Source: Hymenobacter cellulosilyticus (GTDB taxonomy: Bacteria; Bacteroidota; Bacteroidia; Cytophagales; Hymenobacteraceae). From it: a stretch of 64,000 nucleotides of DNA. The translations under genes and the position numbers were made by a program. Positions 52,299 through 59,931 of this stretch are shown piece after piece. Each line of letters opens with the position of its first letter. The first letter of the stretch is position 1. The notes below the pieces were generated by a model. The model saw only the letters and a program-made list of their open reading frames with translations. It was not told where the DNA came from and ran no database searches. The stretch spans positions 3,834,501-3,898,500 of the forward strand of contig NZ_CP095046.1 of NCBI RefSeq assembly GCF_022919215.1, given 5' to 3'.

Positions 52299-52934
52299 TT
52301 AAAAGTTGGGCGGCGTCAGGTTCTTGAAGTGTCCATTGAGCCGGGCCCGGTCCTTGAGCCGTTCGGTTTCCATAATCACGGGCAGAATGGTTTCCAGATG
52401 CTCCAGCACAATTTCCTGCCGCTCCAATTCACTGGTGGTAGCCAGCAGCTGGTATTCCTGCTCCGTGGTCAGGCCCAGGTTATGGGCCACGTCGTAAATG
52501 CGGTAGGTGGGAGGCAGGTCCACGAAGAGCTTGCGCAGTCCCAGGGCCGTGTAAAGCTGCTGCACGTACTCCGTAATGCGTCCTTTCAGGTCGGCATCCT
52601 GGTCGGGGTCGTCGGCTACCTCCTCAATGGTGCCGGCGGCGTAAAGCTTACCGGGGGCCTGGCGGAAAAACTCCCGGATGCGGAACACGCCCACCGCTTT
52701 GGTGCGAATGTCCATTTCTCCGTTCTCATACTGCTTGTCGATACCAACCAGCTGCATTTCGGTGCCCAACTCGCTCACCCCATCGTTGAGGTAGGGCGGA
52801 ATGCCGAACGTGAGGCCGGTTTCCACACAGTCGCGCACCAACTGGCGGTAGCGGGGCTCGAAGATGTGCAGGTTGAGTTTTTCGCCGGGGAAGACGACCA
52901 GGTTTAAGGGAAACAGGGCTAGGAGACGGGGCAT
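52299..52934 (-). CDS. LON peptidase substrate-binding domain protein
   Basis: 211 residues from ATG 52932-52934 (MPRLLALFPLNLVVFPGEKL). It has the Lon N-terminal domain pattern LFPLNLVVFPGEKLNLHIFEPRY and GTEMQLVGIDKQYENG, VFRIREFFRQ, but lacks the AAA and protease domains. Stand-alone forms are widespread; their role may be in protein-protein binding. Function unknown. Confidence 0.88.
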   Translation of the reverse strand: MPRLLALFPLNLVVFPGEKLNLHIFEPRYRQLVRDCVETGLTFGIPPYLNDGVSELGTEMQLVGIDKQYENGEMDIRTKAVGVFRIREFFRQAPGKLYAAGTIEEVADDPDQDADLKGRITEYVQQLYTALGLRKLFVDLPPTYRIYDVAHNLGLTTEQEYQLLATTSELERQEIVLEHLETILPVIMETERLKDRARLNGHFKNLTPPNF

Positions 52935-53009
52935 ACAGAGAGAACAGACAAACCGATAAAAAGTACGGCGAATTGCCCGGCGGGTACGGCGGTGCGGCCA
53001 CAATTCCGC

Positions 53010-53017
53010 TATTTTTG
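53010..53017 (+). promoter_or_regulatory. Putative -7 element for mtgA
   Basis: TATTTTTG, 53 bp before the GTG start. Confidence 0.35.
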
Positions 53018-53070
53018 CCCGCAGGACCTACTTTAGGTCCACGAAAAGGATTTAGCACAACCCGCAACGA

Positions 53071-53814
53071 GTGGCGAATTATTCACAGTATTGGCGCCAG
53101 GCCTGGCGGATCGGCTTGCAGGTAGTGGCCGCTTTATTCCTGACTTCCATTGCCTGGGTGCTGGTGTACCGCTGGGTGTCGCCGCCGGCCACCTGGCTGA
53201 TGCTGGAGCGCCGGGCCCACGCCCCGGTGGGCAAGGGCTACTACGGAATTCGGGAAGACGGGCGCCGCATCAGCTACGACTTCAAGGGCCTCGACGAGGT
53301 GTCGCCCCATGTACCGCTGGCGTTGATAGCGGCTGAAGACCAACTGTTTCTCAAGCACCATGGCTTCGACTTCAACGCCCTGCAAAACGCGGTAAAGACC
53401 AACATGCAAGACGGCAAGAAGCTGGTGGGCGGCAGCACGATTTCGCAGCAGGTAGCTAAAAACGTGTTTCTCTGGCACGGCCGCAGCTACGTACGCAAGG
53501 CTGCCGAAGCCTATTTCACCATGCTCATCGAGCTGCTCTGGGACAAGCGCCGCATCATGGAAATGTATCTGAGCGTAGCCGAAATGGGCGACTGTACCTT
53601 CGGGGTTGAAGCCGCTTCGCAACGGTACTTTCATAAGCCGGCCAGTCGGGTAACGCCGGCCGAGGCAGCCTTGCTGGCGGGTGTGCTGCCCAATCCGCTG
53701 CGGTTTCGGGCCAGCAACCCGGGCCCCGCGGCCCGGGCTAAGCAGCGCCGGGTGATGCGCAACATGCGCCGCCTGGGTGGCATCAATTACGTGCGGGAGT
53801 TAGTGGAAGAATAA
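53071..53814 (+). CDS. mtgA: Monofunctional biosynthetic peptidoglycan transglycosylase
   Basis: 247 residues from GTG 53071. A membrane segment (LQVVAALFLTSIAWVLVYRW) anchors a GT51 domain with the catalytic Glu in AAEDQLFLKHHGFD (E89), GGSTISQQVAKNVFLWHGRS, and EMYLSVAEMGDCTFGVEAAS. It polymerises lipid II glycans without a transpeptidase domain. The PBP2-type gene at 7825-9648 is a candidate partner in cell-wall synthesis. Confidence 0.93.
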   Translation: MANYSQYWRQAWRIGLQVVAALFLTSIAWVLVYRWVSPPATWLMLERRAHAPVGKGYYGIREDGRRISYDFKGLDEVSPHVPLALIAAEDQLFLKHHGFDFNALQNAVKTNMQDGKKLVGGSTISQQVAKNVFLWHGRSYVRKAAEAYFTMLIELLWDKRRIMEMYLSVAEMGDCTFGVEAASQRYFHKPASRVTPAEAALLAGVLPNPLRFRASNPGPAARAKQRRVMRNMRRLGGINYVRELVEE

Positions 53815-53839
53815 TCAGTTAAACCCGCTCTGTCGGCCC

Positions 53840-54280
53840 ATGAAAAAGCTACTCATCCTCCTGGCGCTCGGCGCTACACTGACTACTTCCTGCTCCCAGT
53901 CGGAGCGGCCGGAGCAGATTCGCAGCACCATTCAGCAGGTGCTGGCTGCCCAAACCGCCGCCTGGAACCGCGGCGACGTGACGACCTTTATGCAGGGCTA
54001 CTGGCAGTCTGACTCCCTCGTATTCATTGGCAAGAGCGGCCTGACATACGGCTGGCAGCCCACTCTTGACAACTACCGTCGCACCTATCCTGATGCGGCC
54101 ACGATGGGCCAGCTCCGGTTTTCCAACCTGCGTATTACGCCGCTGGGTTCGGACGTTGCTCAGGTAGTGGGACGCTGGCACCTGGCCCGCCCCGCCGCTG
54201 GCGACCTGACGGGCCACTATCTGCTCATTTTTCGCCGCATCAACGGTCAGTGGGTCATCGTAGCCGACCACTCCAGCTGA
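53840..54280 (+). CDS. NTF2-like (DUF4440/SnoaL-type) lipoprotein
   Basis: 146 residues with lipobox (LGATLTTSCSQ). The mature part has an N-terminal helix IRSTIQQVLAAQTAAWNRGD, TTFMQGYWQSDSLVFIG, then strands VAQVVGRWHLA, GHYLLIFRRINGQWVIVADHSS, which is the SgcJ/DUF4440 pattern. It is 25 bp after mtgA and may be co-transcribed. Function unknown. Confidence 0.78.
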   Translation: MKKLLILLALGATLTTSCSQSERPEQIRSTIQQVLAAQTAAWNRGDVTTFMQGYWQSDSLVFIGKSGLTYGWQPTLDNYRRTYPDAATMGQLRFSNLRITPLGSDVAQVVGRWHLARPAAGDLTGHYLLIFRRINGQWVIVADHSS

Positions 54281-54300
54281 TCTACCCAGTGGAGGAAACC

Positions 54301-54461
54301 CGTCATTGCGAGGAAGAATGACGAAGCCATCCGTCCTCTGAAACGTGCTCAGCCCTCTTATGTGAAAAGCCCTTTATCGAACTACCGATAAAGGGCTTTC
54401 TGGTAAAAGGTCACTTGTCACTGGCAGAGGACGGATGGCTGTGCTTCGCTCGCCATGACAG
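54301..54461. repeat. Inverted REP-like element enclosing a terminator
   Basis: Left arm 54301-54340 and right arm 54425-54461 are complementary, with a perfect 15-bp core (54326-54340 with 54425-54439, GCCATCCGTCCTCTG and its complement). The outer parts CGTCATTGCGAG and CTCGCCATGACA are also nearly complementary. The theme is a known dispersed Bacteroidota intergenic repeat. Confidence 0.75.
54366..54399. terminator. Terminator inside the REP-like element
   Basis: A 14-bp stem (54366-54379 with 54386-54399) around AACTAC. Confidence 0.8.
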
Positions 54462-54483
54462 GCGGGTGTTAGTACATTAAAAA

Positions 54484-55653
54484 CTAAGCGCCTTGCTCTT
54501 GCGCCTCACCGGGGTCTTCGGGGGTGGTTTCGTCTTTTTGCTTTTCCTCAACCACGGCTGGAATGGCCTCGGTAAAGATCAGGCCATTTTTGGCCGCGTG
54601 CTCGGCCGCCTGCACCGTGTCCTGCACCAGCAGCATTTCTACTTTGTCGCCACGCAGCTCTTCGGAGACCTTTTCGACCAGGGTGGCCCGGTCGGGGCGG
54701 AGCACGTCGCGGATGTAGATGGCCAGGATCCGGCCCGGGTGGCGCCGCACCACTTCGCGGTAAATATTGGCGTCTTCCTGCCCGCTGTCGCCGATGAGCA
54801 CGAAGGGCAACGTGGGGTAGGTAAGCAGGATGTTGTCGATTTCGCGCAGCTTATGTCCGTGGTGTTCCGAAGGGTCCTTAGCCGCCTTCCGGACCATGGC
54901 AAAGTCGCGCAGCAGCAAGGGACCGGGCGGAATCTGGTTCAGGTTGAGAAAGTCTTCCAGCAAGTCGTACAGGTTCCAGGGGCTGCTGCTGACGTAGAAG
55001 AACGGGTTGTTGCGCTTGCCGTTGCGCCCCAGCTGCAGGGCCCTATAAAACTCGGCTACCCCTTTAAAAGGCAGGCGGGAGCGGGCATTGCGCAGCAGCA
55101 CTGTGCGGGCCATGCGCAGAATATCCGTGGCCGAGGTTTGAATAACCGTGTCGTCCAGGTCGCTGATGATGCCATACTCGGCGTCGGCTGGCGGAATCAG
55201 GACTGGAGCCTGGGAGCGGAGCCCGACGGGTAGCGTCAGGGGCTGGGGCACCGACTGGAGCAGCACATCCACCGGGTACCACATAAAATCGATGGGCTCG
55301 GGTAGGGTCTGGGGCTCCAGGTTCAGGGAGAAATATCCTTCGTCGTCGGTCACAACCAGGTGCTCGGACTGATCGGCGGGGCGTACCAGAAGCTGGGCCC
55401 CGGAAATCTCGTTGCTTTCAAACCGCCGGTACATGTTCAGCAGATTGCTCCAGCGTGAATCGTTGGGGTCGGGCTCCCCAATACCCTTGTCGGTGAGCAG
55501 GCGGCCTTTTATGTAGAGCCGGGTAGGCGTGCCGTAGCTGCGGTAGGGGACAATCTGAAGCGGATCGAGCAGACCTAGGCGGGTGCGGGCCCGCAGAATC
55601 AGGTCGTCGGCTTTTTCGGCCCAGTCGCCGAGTTTGTTGAGTAGAGGAGCCAT
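54484..55653 (-). CDS. App1-type phosphatidate phosphatase domain protein (DUF2183)
   Basis: 389 residues from ATG 55651-55653. The N-terminal part has a beta-rich segment (RLYIKGRLL, FSLNLEPQTLPEP), and the App1 domain has the HAD-like motif SDLDDTVIQTS, RLPFKGVAEFYRAL, FFYVSSSPWNLYDLLEDF, HKLREIDNILLTYPTLPFVLIGDSGQED. In yeast, App1 is a phosphatidate phosphatase of endocytosis; bacterial forms have unknown substrates. It has a Glu/Asp/Gln-rich tail. Confidence 0.88.
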   Translation of the reverse strand: MAPLLNKLGDWAEKADDLILRARTRLGLLDPLQIVPYRSYGTPTRLYIKGRLLTDKGIGEPDPNDSRWSNLLNMYRRFESNEISGAQLLVRPADQSEHLVVTDDEGYFSLNLEPQTLPEPIDFMWYPVDVLLQSVPQPLTLPVGLRSQAPVLIPPADAEYGIISDLDDTVIQTSATDILRMARTVLLRNARSRLPFKGVAEFYRALQLGRNGKRNNPFFYVSSSPWNLYDLLEDFLNLNQIPPGPLLLRDFAMVRKAAKDPSEHHGHKLREIDNILLTYPTLPFVLIGDSGQEDANIYREVVRRHPGRILAIYIRDVLRPDRATLVEKVSEELRGDKVEMLLVQDTVQAAEHAAKNGLIFTEAIPAVVEEKQKDETTPEDPGEAQEQGA

Positions 55654-55740
55654 AGGTACGGGCAAAGAAAGCAAGCAATTCGCAAAGCCATACGCAGGCA
55701 GGCCCCGGGCAAGTTGCCCGCACGAGCTATTCTCCTCCAT

Positions 55741-55770
55741 AAAAAAAGCCCGCCCGGATTCCGGGCGGGC
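55741..55770 (-). terminator. Terminator of the second M48 gene
   Basis: GCCCGCCCGG (55748-55757) pairs with CCGGGCGGGC (55761-55770) around ATT; the A-run at 55741-55747 is a T-run in the minus-strand transcript. Confidence 0.8.
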
Positions 55771-55795
55771 CTTGAAAGCCGTGCAGCAGAGCCGT

Positions 55796-56614
55796 TTAGG
55801 GCAGCACGCGCTTGAGTGTGGCCAAGTTCGTGTCCGACTCGGTCGATTTCACGCAGCCCAGCTCTTTGGCCTTGTTCTGAATAGCTTCAATCCGGTTATC
55901 CGGATCGGGGTGAGTGCTCAGGAAGGCGGGCGGGTTGGTGTTGCCTTCGTTCTTGGCCTTAATGAAGAAGCCGGCCGCGCCGTCGCAGGTGTATTTGGTG
56001 CCCTGTAGATAGATAACCGAGTACTGATCCGCTTCGCTTTCCGCGTCGCGGCTAAACTTAAGCTGGCCCAGGCCGGCCGCTATCTGCGCCAGCTGGTTAG
56101 GGTTATTGCCCAGTACCAGGCTCAGCAGAAAATCGATGCCGTACTGGGTCTGGAGCTGCTTGGAGGTGTGACGCCGGTCGGCGTGGGCAATTTCATGGCC
56201 CAGCACACCGGCCAGCTGCGACTCCCGGTCGAGGTACTTAATAAGGCCGGTGTAGACGTAAATGTGCCCGCCGGGCGTGGCAAAGGCATTTTTATCGTCC
56301 TTCTGCACAATTTTTACGTCCCATTTAAACTGGTCCCGATACGTGAGCTTGCCGTTGTTAAGCACTTCGTTTACCACGTTGTCAAGGGCAGCATAAGCAT
56401 CCTTGTTGCTGGCACGGTCCAGCAGGCGGCCGTACTCGGCGGGTTTAGTGCGCATGAGCTCATCAGTTTGTTGAGCTACTGAGTCGCCAAGCGCAATATC
56501 GTCCTTGACGGAAAATAGCACCACGCCGTCACCGTCTTTTGAGCAGGAGGCGGCCCCGAAAGAAGCGGCTAGTACGCCAGCCAGGAGCCAGGACTTGAGG
56601 AATGAACGATGCAT
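55796..56614 (-). CDS. M48 family metalloprotease lipoprotein
   Basis: 272 residues from ATG 56612-56614, chosen because MHRSFLKSWLLAGVLAASFG ends in the lipobox GAASC. The zinc site is H140-EIA-H144, with the third Glu in SRDAESEADQY. FATPGGHIYVYTGLI and STHPDPDNRIEAI are as in the 49194 protein. It is an envelope protease of unknown target. Two differing M48 proteins in one window is not unusual for the group. Confidence 0.88.
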   Translation of the reverse strand: MHRSFLKSWLLAGVLAASFGAASCSKDGDGVVLFSVKDDIALGDSVAQQTDELMRTKPAEYGRLLDRASNKDAYAALDNVVNEVLNNGKLTYRDQFKWDVKIVQKDDKNAFATPGGHIYVYTGLIKYLDRESQLAGVLGHEIAHADRRHTSKQLQTQYGIDFLLSLVLGNNPNQLAQIAAGLGQLKFSRDAESEADQYSVIYLQGTKYTCDGAAGFFIKAKNEGNTNPPAFLSTHPDPDNRIEAIQNKAKELGCVKSTESDTNLATLKRVLP

Positions 56615-56994
56615 GAGAAAGGTATTAAATAAGGAGTAGAAGATGCGGTTATGGCCGGGCAGAAGAAAAAACGGTGCCAAAAGTCTCTCGCCCGATACGC
56701 CCCAAAACCGGCTTCCGTTACTTAAATCCGCTTTTTTAACGAAAGGCAACAGCTTCCAATTGAAGTTGAGTACTGATTTTCGGCTGTTTAACCACGCTGG
56801 CGTCGGGCAAAAGGCAGCAGTTTCGGCGGGGTGAAAAATAATCTGGCCGATAACTGGACTTGGCCGGGTAGTAGCTGGCACTGACCGTAACCCGGGCTAA
56901 AGGGCCATAGTGTCGGGCTTACCTTCCGGGCTTTTCTGCGTAGACAGCTAAACCTGCCGCGCCAACTTCGGCCCGCGGCGAATTCTTTGCCTGT

Positions 56995-58116
56995 ATGCCC
57001 TCCACTGCCGCGCCCCGCCCCAAGGTCAAGAAAAAGCACCTGCCGCCCCTGCAAGAAGCCCACGATTTGTATAAAGACCCTGCCCGGCAGGCCGAGCTGG
57101 CCGGTCTGCGGTATTTGCCCGACACCAAAGCCGGCCTAACCCGCAAAGCCGGCCGCACGGGTACCTTTTCGTACGTCGATGCCAAAGGCGAGAAAATTAC
57201 CGACGAGAAAACGCTCAGCCGCATTAACAGCTTCGTAATTCCGCCGGCCTGGACGGACATCTGGATTGCGCCTTCGGCTAATGCCCACCTGCAGGTAACC
57301 GGGCGCGACGCCAAGGGCCGTAAGCAGTACATCTACCACCCAGCCTGGGACCAGGCCCGCAGCCTTACCAAATTCAGCCGCCTGCGGGCTTTTGGGGAAA
57401 AGCTGCCTGAGCTGCGCCAGCGGATTCAGCACGATTTAAAGCGCCCCAAGCTGGACCGGGAGAAGGTAATTGCCCTGGTGCTGACGCTCATGGATCAGTC
57501 CTTTATTCGGGTCGGCAACAAGGAGTACGCCAAGAAAAACAAGAGCTACGGCCTGACCACCCTGCGCGACCGGCACGTGGAAGTGGCCGGCGACGAGGTG
57601 CACTTCACCTTCGTAGGCAAAAAAGGTGTGCCCCACGACGTAAGCCTGCACGACCGGAAGCTGGCCCGCCTGGTGCAGAAGTGCAAGGAAATACCCGGGC
57701 AGCACCTGTTTCAGTACTACGCCCCCGACGGGCACCGGGCCGAGCTGGAATCGGGCGACGTGAATGAGTATCTGCAGCAGGTTACGGGCCTGCCCTTATC
57801 GGCCAAAGACTTCCGCACCTGGGGCGGCACCGTGAAAATGGTCGAGTGCCTCGAAACCGTGTTGCATCAGGAGCCCGAACTGCCCAAGGACAAGGTACTG
57901 AAACGGGCCGTGAAAGACGTGGCCGCCGGCCTAGGAAACACGCCCACCGTGTGCAGCAAGTACTACATTCATCCCCAGGTGGTGGAGCTGTTTCACTCCG
58001 ATAAGCTCATCGACTACCTGCGCCGCCACGACGCCGACCCCGCCGAAAATGACCTGCTCACGCCCACCGAACACATGGTGCTCGACATGCTGCAGGAAGT
58101 GGATAAAGGCAGCTGA
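56995..58116 (+). CDS. DNA topoisomerase IB
   Basis: 373 residues. It relaxes supercoils by a 3'-phosphotyrosine intermediate. It has the TopIB_N region GLRYLPDTKAGLTR then R-INSFVIPPAWTDIWI, and the catalytic residues R172 (SFIRVGNKEY), K210 (GKKGVPH), R274 (KDFRTWGGT) and the nucleophile Y324 (CSKYYIHP). It belongs to the short bacterial/poxvirus-like class. Such genes occur patchily in bacteria and their role is unclear. Confidence 0.93.
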   Translation: MPSTAAPRPKVKKKHLPPLQEAHDLYKDPARQAELAGLRYLPDTKAGLTRKAGRTGTFSYVDAKGEKITDEKTLSRINSFVIPPAWTDIWIAPSANAHLQVTGRDAKGRKQYIYHPAWDQARSLTKFSRLRAFGEKLPELRQRIQHDLKRPKLDREKVIALVLTLMDQSFIRVGNKEYAKKNKSYGLTTLRDRHVEVAGDEVHFTFVGKKGVPHDVSLHDRKLARLVQKCKEIPGQHLFQYYAPDGHRAELESGDVNEYLQQVTGLPLSAKDFRTWGGTVKMVECLETVLHQEPELPKDKVLKRAVKDVAAGLGNTPTVCSKYYIHPQVVELFHSDKLIDYLRRHDADPAENDLLTPTEHMVLDMLQEVDKGS

Positions 58117-58138
58117 GTCTCTTCAGCCTCAATTATCA

Positions 58139-58171
58139 AAAAGGGCCGCTGAATAACTCAGTGGCCCTTTT
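58139..58171. terminator. Bidirectional terminator
   Basis: A 14-bp stem with one wobble pair (58139-58152 with 58158-58171) around a short loop, between topoisomerase and the convergent lipoprotein gene. Confidence 0.8.
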
Positions 58172-58193
58172 GCATGTATCTGGTAAGTTTCGG

Positions 58194-59783
58194 TTAATAT
58201 CCTTCCCGGTCGTAGGCGTGCATCTGCACGCCGGCGCTGGTTTTGTCTTTGAAGTCGTGGCCCCGCTCAATGGTGTTGCCCCGCTTGGTGTCGTAATAAT
58301 AGGTCCACTTGCCCCCGCGCTGCACCCGGGAAGTATTGATAATGGCGTCCTCGTTAGGCCCGCCATACACGTCTACGCGGATGCTGCGCTTCACTTCTCC
58401 CCGGATTTCGAACACGTCCTTGCCCCGCAGGCCGTGCAGCACGATGCGCTTGGTTTCGGCGGGGTGGAAGCTGCGCCGGTACAGCAGCGTGTCGCCAGCA
58501 GACTTTTCGCCTTTGTCCAGGATGCGGTACACACTCACCACCGTGGCCGTGTCCGACTGCCGCTCCACTACAAAGTGTTCGGCCTGGTCGGTGCCGGCCA
58601 CAGTGACCAGGCGGGCCAGCTCCCGGTAGAACGTGTCGGCCGCCTTGGGCAGGTTGGTACGCCGGGCTCGTAGCGCCTCGGCCGTGCGGGCTCCTTCCTG
58701 GGCATACACCGGGGCCGGAAACCGCCGCAACGCCCGGGCCACTACGCTGTCGTTGAGGCGCAGCTGCAGGTCGTGGGCCAGGGCCTGAAACTGCGCCCGG
58801 CTTACTTCCGACAAGGCTCGCTCATCAATAAAGCGGGCATTCTTCATCAGGCCGCCGATGTCCTCATACTTGGGCTTAAAGGTGCGAAACTTGCGTACGG
58901 CCCAGCGGCGGCTGGCCAGCCACGGCACCAGACCGTCGCTAAACCGGTAGAATACCTGGTCCCGGTCTTTGGGTACGGCCCGGTACAAGGTGCGCCCGTT
59001 GCGCTCATACACAGCCCACTGCCACTGTCCCTCGTGCCGGTCCCAGTCGCCCAGCCACAGGTCCAGGAGCCGGGCCCGAGCAAAGGCGAGCTGGTCAATC
59101 TGGTGAGTCGGGTCGGCGTAGCGGGCCTCCAGCATATTGTCGCTGTCTTCCAGGTCGCGGGCGGCGCCAAAGGCGGGCGTCAGATTTTCCGGGCCTTCGT
59201 ACTTTTCTTCCAGCATCACCACTTTGCCTTGAAACAGGTTGGAGGAAGGGCCCAGGTTGGTTTCATCGGGCCGCACGTAGAAGGGGCGGGGATTGGTGTG
59301 CAGCACGCCCGCCGCTTCGGCCAGCGGCGACACCACAAAGGCCGCGTACGGGTTGGCAGCCGAAGTGGCATCCCGCACGATGTTGAGCGCAAACGACTTG
59401 CGCATCACCTTGGGCAGGGTTTTGTACGGGTCCTTGTCCAGAGTGCGCAGGGCATACTGCCGGCCCTTGGCGCCGTTGAGGGTGATGCTGGTGCTCTGAA
59501 AGCCACCGCCCATCTTGCCCGCCTGCAAGCCCCCGGCCACGGTTGTGCGCATGTCCAGCACGGGAAGCGTGACAGGTGTGGCCCAGATATGGCGGTAATG
59601 CTTGCCCCAGAACAGCTTGTGCACGGCGCCCCGTTGGTAGTGCCGCCCGACGGTGACCCGCACAGTGTCGGTCAGGACTGGGGTAGTGGTGGCAGGCATG
59701 CGGGCATCGGCTTGAAAAAAATTCTGCCGCACGCAGGATGTGCAGTACAACACGGGCAGCAGCCAAAGGTAACGATAGGTCAT
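58194..59783 (-). CDS. Kinase-like lipoprotein, DRH-containing copy
   Basis: 529 residues from ATG 59781-59783 with a lipoprotein signal (LWLLPVLYCTSC). The next part reads RHYQRGAVHKLFWGKHYRHI. Then come a glycine-rich GGGFQS (92-97), K117 in LRTLDKD, L-DLWLGDWDRHEGQWQWA (D246, D248, H250), and VPKDRDQVFYRF (D273, D275). The order and spacing recall atypical kinases such as HipA, PI4K and Fam20/CotH (G-loop, Lys, D-x-D-R-H, D-x-D). It is a divergent paralogue of 59932-61545. In related sequences I recall, this region is fused to phosphoesterase or barrel domains. Kinase activity is an inference. Confidence 0.75.
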   Translation of the reverse strand: MTYRYLWLLPVLYCTSCVRQNFFQADARMPATTTPVLTDTVRVTVGRHYQRGAVHKLFWGKHYRHIWATPVTLPVLDMRTTVAGGLQAGKMGGGFQSTSITLNGAKGRQYALRTLDKDPYKTLPKVMRKSFALNIVRDATSAANPYAAFVVSPLAEAAGVLHTNPRPFYVRPDETNLGPSSNLFQGKVVMLEEKYEGPENLTPAFGAARDLEDSDNMLEARYADPTHQIDQLAFARARLLDLWLGDWDRHEGQWQWAVYERNGRTLYRAVPKDRDQVFYRFSDGLVPWLASRRWAVRKFRTFKPKYEDIGGLMKNARFIDERALSEVSRAQFQALAHDLQLRLNDSVVARALRRFPAPVYAQEGARTAEALRARRTNLPKAADTFYRELARLVTVAGTDQAEHFVVERQSDTATVVSVYRILDKGEKSAGDTLLYRRSFHPAETKRIVLHGLRGKDVFEIRGEVKRSIRVDVYGGPNEDAIINTSRVQRGGKWTYYYDTKRGNTIERGHDFKDKTSAGVQMHAYDREGY

Positions 59784-59931
59784 TGAGGCGAAGAAAAGGC
59801 AGAGCTTGAGTCCTTCAACGCAGGTTTCGGGCAAAGGTGGACAGTAACTAAGCACAACCGCTACCGGCTGCTTTGCGCTATAAGGGCAGGATTGGCTTCC
59901 GCCCATCAATTTTTCGCTTTTCTCCGCGCCC
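59784..59931. promoter_or_regulatory. Divergent promoter region of the kinase-like pair
   Basis: 148 bp between the two start codons, which must hold both promoters. No clear TAnnTTTG was seen on either strand. Confidence 0.5.
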
